From Streptomyces albicerus (GTDB lineage Bacteria > Actinomycetota > Actinomycetes > Streptomycetales > Streptomycetaceae): a stretch of DNA of 64,000 nucleotides. The stretch spans positions 61,550-125,549 of the forward strand of contig NZ_VWMY01000037.1 of assembly GCF_008905045.1 (NCBI RefSeq), written 5' to 3'. Below the pieces are notes generated by a model. That model saw only the letters and a list, made by a program, of their open reading frames with translations, searched no databases and was not told the origin of the DNA. Positions 35,195-42,901 of the stretch are shown in pieces; position 1 is the stretch's first letter, and every line of letters starts with the position of its first letter. Made by a program: the position numbers and the translations under genes.

Positions 35195-35484
35195 GATCAC
35201 AGCATCCCTTCGACACACGAGGGCCCGCCGAGCATCACGGCTGCGAGCCTGTGGCCCGCGCACACCGTCGCCGGGAGCGCGGTCACGCCGAGAGGCGCTG
35301 TGGCGGCTGCCTTGTCCCGTTCGCCGACGCGGAGGTCGCCGGCAAGGCGCATGACTGGTTCTCGCATGGGAAAGAGTGTCCTCCCGTTTCGTGGTCGCCG
35401 CTCCGGAACGCGTATCGCGCCGTTTCCAGAGCGGTACGAGAGCGGTACGACACGTCCGTTCACGCTTGGAGACCTGCTGGGCGT

Positions 35485-35565
35485 GAGGTGGGTGATGGCC
35501 TCGGTGAGCTCGGTCTCGGTGACGCCGTTGTCCTTCGCCAGGTCGCGGCGCAGTGGCACCGAGAC
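35485..35565 (-). pseudogene. possible carboxymuconolactone decarboxylase fragment
   Basis: A short stretch reads LAKDNGVTETELTEAITHL, the hallmark helix pair of AhpD/carboxymuconolactone-decarboxylase proteins. The expected continuation AFYAGWP is replaced by unrelated sequence, and upstream codons do not resemble the family. At about 20 codons it is a tentative remnant. The rest of the 35201-35674 gap holds nothing coding that I can support, apart from the terminator at 35631-35665. Confidence 0.4.
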
Positions 35566-35630
35566 AACATCATCCTCCCGGAGAACGTCTCGGCGACGGA
35601 TCAGCGACGAGCCAGGCCTCGCACCGGGTT

Positions 35631-35665
35631 CACGTGCGTCGGCCCGCTGCGGGCCGACGCACGTG
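35631..35665. terminator. very strong hairpin terminator
   Basis: CACGTGCGTCGGCCCG (35631-35646) and its exact complement (35650-35665) form a perfect 16-bp stem around a 3-base loop. It begins 10 bases beyond the stop of the S33-type hydrolase on the minus strand. There is no T-tract, which is normal for Streptomyces terminators. Confidence 0.85.
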
Positions 35666-35674
35666 GTGAGGTGC

Positions 35675-36595
35675 CTACGCGGCTCCGTCCCGCGGGCCGC
35701 CGGTCCGCAGGACGAAGTCATGGACCGCGCCCGCGAACAGCTCGGGCTCCTCGATGTGCCCCATGTGGCCGCTGTTCTCCAGCACCAGCAGCTGCGAGTC
35801 GGGGATCAGCTCGTCGAGTTCGAGGGCCCAGCGAGGCCCGCAGATCACGTCGTGCCGGCCCACGACGACCAGAGCCGGCGGCTCCAGTGCCTTGAGGGCG
35901 GCGCGATCGTCGATGACATCGGGTTCGAGGTTCTCGTCCAGGCCCGAGATGTACGTGGCCCGGACCGCGTCCCGGACCGGGGCCAGTCGCTTCTCGTTGC
36001 CCCAGTAGTCGGCGAAGTACGACGGCAGCACCCCGCGGGCGACCGCCACGGTCTGCTCGTCGCTGGAGATGCCGGACATCGCACCGAACGCGGCCAGCAC
36101 ATCGGGCAGTCCGGGATGGCCGGCGTGCTTCGCGGCGAATGCCTCCACCATGCGGCCCGCCTCCGCGCCGTGTTCGGGACCGGTGACGGGCGCGCCTTCG
36201 TACAGCACGACGCCCGCCACCTGCTCGGGACGGTGCAGGGCGTGGTAGGCGGCCACGAACGCGCCGTGCGAATGCCCCAGCAGGTGCACCTTCGGCACGC
36301 CGAGCCGGTTGATCAGCACCTGCAGGAAGCGGCTGTACCTCTCCCGGGTGTAACCGTGCGGGTGCGAGGGGAGACGGCTGTCCTCGGCGGTGCCGACGGG
36401 CTCGACGTAGACCATCGTCAGGTGCTCTTCGAGGGCGGGCATACGCAGGTAGTCCCAGAAGATGCCGGGACCGCCGGAGTGCGCCACGCACACCGGGCCG
36501 CTGCCGTGGACGTGATACCGCTGGACGACTCCGCCCCTCTGGTAGGAGTGGGTTCCGGGGGAGAGGGGGTCGGTGTGCGCGGTGGATGTGTTCAT
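35675..36595 (-). CDS. alpha/beta hydrolase, proline-iminopeptidase-like (S33)
   Basis: A 306-residue alpha/beta hydrolase. HSGGPG at 39-44 is the oxyanion motif of prolyl iminopeptidases, Ser109 sits in GHSHG, the acid is likely in VGRHDVICGP, and the His is in SGHMGHIEEP. The start ATG 36595 has GGAGA 5 bases upstream. It stands alone, closed by a strong terminator. The ECF sigma-factor gene ends 152 bases upstream on the same strand. Peptidase or small-ester hydrolase activity is possible; the substrate is unresolved. Confidence 0.88.
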   Translation of the reverse strand: MNTSTAHTDPLSPGTHSYQRGGVVQRYHVHGSGPVCVAHSGGPGIFWDYLRMPALEEHLTMVYVEPVGTAEDSRLPSHPHGYTRERYSRFLQVLINRLGVPKVHLLGHSHGAFVAAYHALHRPEQVAGVVLYEGAPVTGPEHGAEAGRMVEAFAAKHAGHPGLPDVLAAFGAMSGISSDEQTVAVARGVLPSYFADYWGNEKRLAPVRDAVRATYISGLDENLEPDVIDDRAALKALEPPALVVVGRHDVICGPRWALELDELIPDSQLLVLENSGHMGHIEEPELFAGAVHDFVLRTGGPRDGAA

Positions 36596-36746
36596 CGGGA
36601 TCTCCGTAGGGTCCGCAGGTGTCAGTGACACCGACAAGACGCTCCGGAATCCGAGAAGTTTTATCGCCGGTATGTGATCTGGGTCATGTTGCCGGGGGCG
36701 ATGTGCCAGCTGCCCGGCCTCGCGCGCCCGGTCTGCAGCCCAGGAC

Positions 36747-37712
36747 TCAGGCCGCGGCAGGAGCGGGCGCGGCCTCAGGGCGTGATGCGTGGTAGAGGGA
36801 GACCCGGTCGAAGCGACCGCCGTCCAGCGACATGATCCAGGCGACACCGGGCGGGCAGTGGTCCGGGTCGTCGGGCGGGTTGACCAGCTCCATCTCCCAG
36901 ACGACCAGGGACCGGCCGGCCACCACGTGCAAGGGGCGCTGGCGCACCCCCGCCGAGAGGTCCCAGTCCATCCCCGCCAGCAGGAGGTCCGCTCCGCCCA
37001 GCCGCCGGCCTCCGGTCAGCAGCGAGACCTCGGCGGAGTAGCGGTCCTTGACCACCTTGCCGAACTCGCCGCGCTCGGCGGCCGCGAGTGTCGCGAGCAC
37101 CTCCTGCCAGCTGGCTTCGGTACGGCGTGTCACGTCCTCGTGCGCGGCGGCCGCGGTGGCGGTAAGGGTCCGGGCGAGGGCGCCCCGTGCCTGGCTCAGC
37201 CGGCTGCGCACGGTGCTGACGGGAACCGAGCAGGCTTCGGCTATCTGCTGGTACGAGGTGATCCCGGTGGAGAAGTAGCGCAGGACGATCGGCAGGCGCA
37301 GGGTCGGGGACAACGCCTCGACGGCCTCCCAGATCCAGTCCCGCAGCGCGTGGCTCTGCAGGATCTGCTCGGGTGTGCCGCCGTCCGACGGCAGCGGCAC
37401 CGACTCCATGGGCTCGACACGTTGCGCGGCACGCAGCAGGGTCCGGCAGCTGTTCCGTACGACCATGCGCAGCCATGGCCCCACGGCTTCCGGATCGCGC
37501 ACGTCCACGATCCGGCGCAGCGCCACCAGCGCCGCTTCCTGCATGACGTCGTCCACGTCCGGGCTCGGCCCCAGCAGGCTGAGCGCCACCGCGCGCATCC
37601 CGGGCCGGTGACGTTCCAGCAGCACTGCCAGAGCCGATGCATCGCCCGCCTGCGCGGCCCGTGTCAGCGCCGCGTCCTCCGCAGGCCCGGTGTCTCCCGG
37701 TATCCCGCTCAT
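36747..37712 (-). CDS. ECF sigma factor with SnoaL-like C-terminal domain
   Basis: A 321-residue extracytoplasmic-function sigma factor. Region 2 is about 20-95 (DVDDVMQEAALVALRRIVDV), region 4 about 120-180 (SYQQIAEACSVPVSTVRSRL), and a C-terminal extension (about 195-310) resembles an NTF2/SnoaL-like domain (RYSAEVSLLTGGRRL, WIMSLDGGRFDRVSLYH). Ordinary ECF factors stop near 190 residues. In groups with such extensions the added domain replaces or supplements an anti-sigma factor by ligand-dependent self-control. No anti-sigma gene is adjacent, which fits that view. Confidence 0.87.
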   Translation of the reverse strand: MSGIPGDTGPAEDAALTRAAQAGDASALAVLLERHRPGMRAVALSLLGPSPDVDDVMQEAALVALRRIVDVRDPEAVGPWLRMVVRNSCRTLLRAAQRVEPMESVPLPSDGGTPEQILQSHALRDWIWEAVEALSPTLRLPIVLRYFSTGITSYQQIAEACSVPVSTVRSRLSQARGALARTLTATAAAAHEDVTRRTEASWQEVLATLAAAERGEFGKVVKDRYSAEVSLLTGGRRLGGADLLLAGMDWDLSAGVRQRPLHVVAGRSLVVWEMELVNPPDDPDHCPPGVAWIMSLDGGRFDRVSLYHASRPEAAPAPAAA

Positions 37713-37778
37713 ACCTTGTCCTCCCGGCCCACGACACGTGTCTTCTTTCGACCCTAACCGCTCCGAGGGGCCAGGGGC

Positions 37779-38462
37779 TCAGTACCAGTGGTTGGCCTGC
37801 CAGAACTCCCAGGCGCCACAGGGGCTGTCGTAGACGCTGTTCATGTAGTTGAGGCCCCACTTGATCTGGGTGGCCGGGTTGGTCCGCCAGTCGGCGCCGA
37901 CGGAGGACATCTTGGAGCCGGGCAGTGCCTGGAAGAGGCCGTACGCACCGGAGGAGGCGTTGACCGCCGTGTGGTTCCAGCCGGACTCGTGATCCACGAT
38001 GTTGCTGAAGCACTGGAACTGGTCGCCGGGCACCATCTGTGCGGCCATCGCCTGAATCTGAGCGACGGTGTACGAGCTCTGGACGGGGAAGCCGGACGCG
38101 TCCCGGGAGGCCGCTGCCTTGGCCTCGGCGCGCTCCTTGGCCTCCTGTTCCGCCTGCTCGGCGACCTGTTTCTTCTCGAGCGCGGACTTGGCGGCGGCCT
38201 TGCGGGCCGATTCCTCGGCGTCCTTCCGGGCGCTCGCGTCGGCGGCGATGGCCTGGACATCGGCCTGCCGCGTCAGGGACGCGGTCTGCACTTGGGCCTG
38301 GTGAACCGCCGGTATGTCCGTGAGGAGCGTGGTGTCGGCTGCCGTCGCCTCGGCGTCGTCGGGCTCCGCGGCGCTGCCCGAGGCAACACCGACGACGCTT
38401 CCGACAGCGGTGACCGCGGTGGCAGAGGCCACCGCGAGTCCCCGGACCGAAATCGGGCTCAC
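37779..38462 (-). CDS. secreted lytic transglycosylase with coiled-coil linker
   Basis: A 227-residue exported peptidoglycan enzyme. GTG 38462 is chosen as start because GGAAGGA lies 6-7 bases upstream and the family begins with (V/M)S.ISVRGLAVASATAVTAV, a Sec signal. After it comes a long Ala/Lys/Glu/Arg coiled coil (about 75-135), then an SLT-type lysozyme domain (about 145-227). That domain has NIVDHESGWNHTAVNASSGA (catalytic Glu in HESGW) and YGLFQALPGSKM, and ends in QANHWY. It cleaves glycan strands in the cell wall. The palindrome at 38581-38600 lies in its upstream region. Confidence 0.9.
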   Translation of the reverse strand: MSPISVRGLAVASATAVTAVGSVVGVASGSAAEPDDAEATAADTTLLTDIPAVHQAQVQTASLTRQADVQAIAADASARKDAEESARKAAAKSALEKKQVAEQAEQEAKERAEAKAAASRDASGFPVQSSYTVAQIQAMAAQMVPGDQFQCFSNIVDHESGWNHTAVNASSGAYGLFQALPGSKMSSVGADWRTNPATQIKWGLNYMNSVYDSPCGAWEFWQANHWY

Positions 38463-39031
38463 ACGTTTTCCTTCCGGTTCGTCCGTAGGCTCGTGCCGCG
38501 GCTGTCGCACCTATCTCGCCTGCGGGGCCCGGCAGTTGGAACACTCTGCCGTGCCGGCGCAGACGGTGCAATCACGAAGTAGGTGTGAATGCTCACACCT
38601 GATGTCAGCTGTGTAGTGCTCGCGAATCCTGAACCCTCTGCCCTGTTCGACCCGTGTACGTAGTGGTTCGGTGACCGTGACGGGGACAGGACTCACATCG
38701 ACTCCCTGACGCCGGCCGGACCGCTGTGGTGGGTGGAGCGGCCGCCCTCATGTCGGGGGAAGAGCATGAGGACGACCGCCCCGTCCTGCGGCCAGGTCAG
38801 CCAATCAAAACCCTGACCGCAGGAGTTCCTCTCTGGGACAACGGGATGGGAGCCGTGGCAGGTTCACGGACGGGACAACACAATCGCGCCGGACGTCTCC
38901 GGCTCCTCTGCCGACGCATTCGTCCCCAAGGCGGCCGTCGGCCGGGCACGCCTCGCCTGCCGCGAAATCCCCCTGGTGAAAGGGCTGTCGGCTGGTCCGG
39001 CGTCCTTGATCCCGCACAGATCGGAGTGCCA
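38463..39031. promoter_or_regulatory. 569-base divergent intergenic region with 20-bp palindrome
   Basis: It separates the transglycosylase and the M28 peptidase, which diverge. Positions 38581-38600 form AGGTGTGA, 4 bases, TCACACCT: a perfect 8-bp-arm inverted repeat typical of a dimeric regulator site, 119 bases upstream of the transglycosylase start. An open frame from 38726 continues into the peptidase but is not family-like. No other gene is supported. Confidence 0.55.
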
Positions 39032-40063
39032 GTGACAAACGACTCGAAGGCGACGCACGGTCGGGAACCGCTTCCGGAAGCCGCCCGACTGCGGCGGCAC
39101 GTGGAGTTCCTCGCCGCCGAGCCACGCAGTCGGCTGCGAGCACCTCGGGCGATGCAGCGCGCCGAGGCGTACGTCCATGACGAACTGACCGCCGCGGGCT
39201 GGCTGGTGGAGCGGCAGCCGTTCGACGCACGCTGGCAGATCGGCTCGACGGACCGGCACGGCCACCGGGCACTCGCCCTCAAACCGCGGCTCCACCGGCG
39301 CCTGCGCGGCGCGAACCTCATCGCCTCGCTGCCCGGGTCCGGCGACGGGCCGGCCGTGCTGGTCGGTGCCCATCTGGACAGCGTCAGCGGCAGTCCGGGC
39401 GCGGACGACAACGCCTCGGGCGTGGCGGTGCTCCTGGAAACGGCACGCCTGCTGTCCGAGGCACCGGTTCCTCCGCGCGTTGTCCTGGCCGTGTTCGACA
39501 TGGAGGAACTCGGACTGATCGGCGCCCGACAGGCGGCCCGTGAACTGGGCCGCCGCGGCGGTGTCCGGGGGATGATCTGCCTGGAGTCGGTCGGCTACTT
39601 CGTGGACGACCCGGGCACACAGCGACTCCCCGCCGGCTTCGAGCGGATCTTCCCCGAGGCGTCCGACGAGGCCCGGGCGGGCGGTCACCGGGGTGACTTC
39701 ACCCTCGTCGTGCACCGGCGCTCCTCGGCGGGGGCGGCCGAGGTGTGGAAGCGGGCCGCCGCGGCGGCGTCTCCGGCGGTCCCGGGTCTGCTACTGCGGG
39801 ATCCGCGCCCCGACGGCCTGCTGGGCCTGCTCATCGGACTGGCCGTGCCACCCGCGGGCCACCTGGGGCGCAGCGACCACGCGCCGTTCTGGAACCGCGG
39901 GATCCCCGCGCTGATGCTCACGGACACCGCGAACTTCCGCAATCCGCACTACCATCGGTCGACGGACCTGCCGAGCACGCTCGACTACGAGCGGCTGGCC
40001 ACCGTCACCGCGGCCACCGCCGCGACCGCCGTCTCGTGGCCCGATGCCGGACGTACGGTGTGA
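39032..40063 (+). CDS. M28-family metallopeptidase (aminopeptidase-like)
   Basis: A 343-residue zinc peptidase. The metal-binding series of M28 is present: His114 in VGAHLDS, Asp125 in GADDNASG, the Glu pair 158-159 in DMEELGL, an acidic LESVGYF segment, and a C-terminal His in NPHYHRSTDL. No signal peptide is seen from the chosen start GTG 39032 (CGGAG 5 bases upstream). An in-frame ATG at 38726 would add about 100 low-complexity residues and is rejected. It probably removes N-terminal residues from peptides inside the cell. Confidence 0.87.
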   Translation: MTNDSKATHGREPLPEAARLRRHVEFLAAEPRSRLRAPRAMQRAEAYVHDELTAAGWLVERQPFDARWQIGSTDRHGHRALALKPRLHRRLRGANLIASLPGSGDGPAVLVGAHLDSVSGSPGADDNASGVAVLLETARLLSEAPVPPRVVLAVFDMEELGLIGARQAARELGRRGGVRGMICLESVGYFVDDPGTQRLPAGFERIFPEASDEARAGGHRGDFTLVVHRRSSAGAAEVWKRAAAAASPAVPGLLLRDPRPDGLLGLLIGLAVPPAGHLGRSDHAPFWNRGIPALMLTDTANFRNPHYHRSTDLPSTLDYERLATVTAATAATAVSWPDAGRTV

Positions 40064-40191
40064 ACATGTCGCCCGGCATGCGACCGCTGCCGACCTCGGT
40101 CCCCGGGATGTGGAACTCACACCTTGCTGTGGCAGTATGTGTTCGTACCAGCGCGACACATATGTCGCAGTGGCGCTCCTCCGGAGGCTCC

Positions 40192-41178
40192 ATGTCCGCA
40201 CCACCCGAACCCGCCACCCCTTCCACGAACCATGCTCTACCTCTCGGCGAGAACCCGGTGGCCGTTCTCGAGGCCGCCGCGTGGGCCATGGCCGCGATCG
40301 TGAGCACCCAGCGGCAGGCGCTGTCGACGCCCCTCGCGGACGTGCTCGCGTGCGATCCACAGCGCACCGCGGTCCTGGAGAGCCTGGGCCTGGTCCGCCG
40401 GGGTCCCGATGGATTCGTCGTCCACCCCTCGCTGGACCAGGCGGACGCGGCGACGGCGCGCAGCGCGGTGGAGGCGAGGCTCAGCTCGCTGCAGCAGGCC
40501 GTCTCGGCCGCCGTCTCCGACGTGGCCGGTACACCGCAGGGTGGTTGGGGAGCGCAGACCGACGAGGTGCTGCTCAGCCAGGGAAGGGCCTCCGCCGCGA
40601 CCGGCCGCGCACTCGCCGCGAAGATTGTTCCTCGGCTTGCCGGGTGCGCCGAGCGGCTGGCGGCCGAGGGCAGCCGCATCCTCGACGTGGGCACAGGCGT
40701 CGGCGCGCTGGCCTTGGCGCTGGCCGAGGGCTTCCCCAAGGCGCGGGTGGAGGGCATCGACGTAATGGAGCGGGCGCTGGGTCTGGCGCGGGCGGAGCTG
40801 GCCGCGGCGGATCCGGCGGTGGCCGCCCGGGTGTCCCTGTGCCGGCGGGATGCGGCGGACGTGTCGGAAACGGAGACCTACCAACTGATCTGGCTGCCGG
40901 CGCCGTTCCTGTCGGAAGAGGCGCTGCGGGCCGCTCTGCCCCGGCTCGTCGAGGCCCTGGTGCCGGGGGCGTGGCTCGTGGCGGGGACCAACCCTGTCGC
41001 CGATGACGCGCTGCGCCGCTCCGTCGGGCGGTGGACCGCGGTGCGCGGCGGCGGCAACTCCTTCGACGCGGCGCGCATGAGTCAGGAGCTCGACGCGCTC
41101 GGGCTGGAGGAGACGAGGACCTTTCCTACGGTTCCGGGCGGCCCCGTGCTGGTCGCGGCCCGGCGCCCAGAGTGCTGA
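40192..41178 (+). CDS. class I SAM-dependent methyltransferase
   Basis: A 328-residue methyltransferase. The N-terminal part (about 15-130) is helical and winged-helix-like (VLESLGLVRRGPDGFVVHPS). The Rossmann domain has motif I ILDVGTGVGALALALAEGFP, an acidic motif II (VEGIDVME) and a later PALV.VPGAWLVAGTNP strand. The start ATG 40192 has GGAGG 4-5 bases upstream. The substrate is unknown; the wing domain suggests a small-molecule O- or N-methyltransferase. Confidence 0.85.
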   Translation: MSAPPEPATPSTNHALPLGENPVAVLEAAAWAMAAIVSTQRQALSTPLADVLACDPQRTAVLESLGLVRRGPDGFVVHPSLDQADAATARSAVEARLSSLQQAVSAAVSDVAGTPQGGWGAQTDEVLLSQGRASAATGRALAAKIVPRLAGCAERLAAEGSRILDVGTGVGALALALAEGFPKARVEGIDVMERALGLARAELAAADPAVAARVSLCRRDAADVSETETYQLIWLPAPFLSEEALRAALPRLVEALVPGAWLVAGTNPVADDALRRSVGRWTAVRGGGNSFDAARMSQELDALGLEETRTFPTVPGGPVLVAARRPEC

Positions 41179-41302
41179 GTCGTTCACCCCGAGCCTGGTA
41201 TGTCCGCGCCGTGCGAGACCGGTGGGGTGTCGCGTGCCGCCGGAGGTTCCGCTCGGGAACTGCTCGGAGGCCACTGCGGTGTCGGTGCTCGGCGACCGTT
41301 CC

Positions 41303-41755
41303 TCAGGGACCCTGGAGCAGATCCGTGGCGGCGGCCTCCCAGTCGATCTCGGCGAGCTCGCGACCGGCGGGAACGAGCTCGTAGGTGTACTCCAGCCACT
41401 CCTCCAGCGGTGGCACGGGCAGCTCGAACAGGGCTGCCATGTCCCTGGAGGCCAGCTGAAGCCACGCGGTGGCCCGGTCCTCGGAGTGCTTCGGCCACAT
41501 CTGGACGTCACCGAGGCCGCTCGCCGAGTACAGCCCCTGCTGGAGGAGGTCGCGGCCGATCCGCCACAGGACACGCGGGCCGCCCTCGATGAGGAGCTCC
41601 AGGGACACGACCAGAGGAGCCCTCGGATCGAACCGGAACTCCGCCCTGATGGTCTGCCGGGCGGCGACGTCCAGCACGCGCTCGATGTCCAGGATCAGCT
41701 CAGGAGGGGCGTGCGCCGCCAAGCGGGCCTGTACACCTGGTTGGTTGCTGCTCAT
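41303..41755 (-). CDS. SsgA-like sporulation/cell-division protein
   Basis: A 150-residue SsgA-like protein (SALP), a family confined to sporulating and related actinomycetes. Visible signatures are RAEFRFDPRAPLVVSLELLI, WRIGRDLLQQGL, GDVQMWP and LPVPPLEEWLEYTYELVPAG. SALPs help position septa and remodel peptidoglycan during sporulation. The start at ATG 41755 has GGAAGGA about 9 bases upstream. An AGTCACTTGAC element lies 71 bases upstream of the start. Which SALP subtype it is cannot be settled by eye. Confidence 0.9.
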   Translation of the reverse strand: MSSNQPGVQARLAAHAPPELILDIERVLDVAARQTIRAEFRFDPRAPLVVSLELLIEGGPRVLWRIGRDLLQQGLYSASGLGDVQMWPKHSEDRATAWLQLASRDMAALFELPVPPLEEWLEYTYELVPAGRELAEIDWEAAATDLLQGP

Positions 41756-42076
41756 GGCGGATGGTCCTTCCCCGTGACGAAAGCCGGCCCGACCCAGCCT
41801 CGTCCCTGCGGGAGCGTCGTACATAAGTCACTTGACCGTCGAACCTCGCCGACTTCGACGGTGCGTCGTGGTGACGGACGAGCACCGGACGGACACCGGT
41901 CCGTATCGGGGCGCCCTTTCCGGGGCGGCCTTCCCAGGGGCGCTCGGCCCTCTTGGGCGCTGCGGGCCGCCAACATTAAGTCATTCGACTGTCGCCCCTG
42001 ACCTGCGCCTGAACGATCCTGAAACGGTCGCCCGCGTGCCAGAGCCGGGTGATCGTCATGCTCGGAGGGGCCAGCC
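41756..42076. promoter_or_regulatory. 321-base divergent promoter region with two AGTCAYTYGAC elements
   Basis: It separates the SsgA-like gene and a divergent hydrolase. AGTCACTTGAC lies at 41826-41836 and AGTCATTCGAC at 41979-41989, one nearer each gene. The core GTCA-NN-(T/C)GAC is an inverted repeat. Confidence 0.6.
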
Positions 42077-42883
42077 GTGAACCACACTCCCGTCGTCTTC
42101 ATCCATGGCACCTGGCTGCACGCGCTGTCCTGGGAGTCATGGGCGGAGCGCTTCGCCAGCCGGGGGTTCCTCGCCTTCACGCCCGGATGGCCGGGGGAGG
42201 TGGCCACTGTCCCGGAGATGCGCAAGTCTTCCGAGACGCTCGCAGGCATCGGCCTGGACGTACTGACAGACCACTACGCGGAAATCGTGCGTTCATTCGA
42301 AACCGCGCCGGTGATCGTCGGCCACTCGGTCGGCGGCCTCATCGCGCAGCATCTCATCGGCGCCAACATCGGCCGCGCCGCGGTGGCCATCGCACCCGCC
42401 CCGATCAACGACATCCTGCTGCCGGACGCCCCGGCCCGGTTGTGGACCCCTGGCCGGGCCGACGACGCCGAACCCGAACAGCTGGTGCCCCTGTCTCCGG
42501 AGCAGTTTCACGATGCCTTCGCGAACACCGTCGCGGCGGAGGAGTCCGACCGGCTCTTCGAGCGCTACGTGATGCCGACGCCCCGCCGTCTGCTCGCCGA
42601 CCTCGGGTACGCGGGCGCGGTACGCAGCCCGCGTGCCGTGGTGGATGCCGGCAACGCGGACCGCGGCCCGCTCCTGCTGATCTCCGGGCAGGAGGACCTG
42701 ATGGTGCCCGACTCCGTCACGCGCGCGGTGTACAAGCAGTACGGCGACTCCACGGCCGTGACCGACCTCAAGCAGTTCGCGGATCGCGCGCACTCTCTGG
42801 TCATCGACAGCGGGTGGAGATTCGTCGCCGACTACGTGCTCGGCTGGCTGGACGAACGCGGTCTCCGCGCGTACCCGGCATAG
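42077..42883 (+). CDS. alpha/beta hydrolase
   Basis: A 268-residue hydrolase. HGTW at 10-13 forms the oxyanion turn, Ser84 sits in GHSVGG, the acid is in SGQEDLMVPDS and the His in DRAHSLVIDSGW. The start is GTG 42077 with GGAGGGG about 6 bases upstream. It ends 18 bases before the convergent LAL gene. Esterase or chloroperoxidase-like enzymes are the nearest types; the substrate is unknown. Confidence 0.88.
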   Translation: MNHTPVVFIHGTWLHALSWESWAERFASRGFLAFTPGWPGEVATVPEMRKSSETLAGIGLDVLTDHYAEIVRSFETAPVIVGHSVGGLIAQHLIGANIGRAAVAIAPAPINDILLPDAPARLWTPGRADDAEPEQLVPLSPEQFHDAFANTVAAEESDRLFERYVMPTPRRLLADLGYAGAVRSPRAVVDAGNADRGPLLLISGQEDLMVPDSVTRAVYKQYGDSTAVTDLKQFADRAHSLVIDSGWRFVADYVLGWLDERGLRAYPA

Positions 42884-42901
42884 GGGCTCGGCGTGCCGCC
42901 G

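Noticed and set aside
38463..38700. Possible c-di-AMP (ydaO-type) riboswitch before the lytic transglycosylase
   Set aside because: Such switches often precede actinobacterial wall-lytic genes, but I could not find their conserved sequence blocks here; a covariance-model search would decide.
38726..39031. Upstream extension of the M28 peptidase to ATG 38726
   Set aside because: The added 100 residues are Arg/Gly/Pro-rich and unlike the family; GTG 39032 has a ribosome site.
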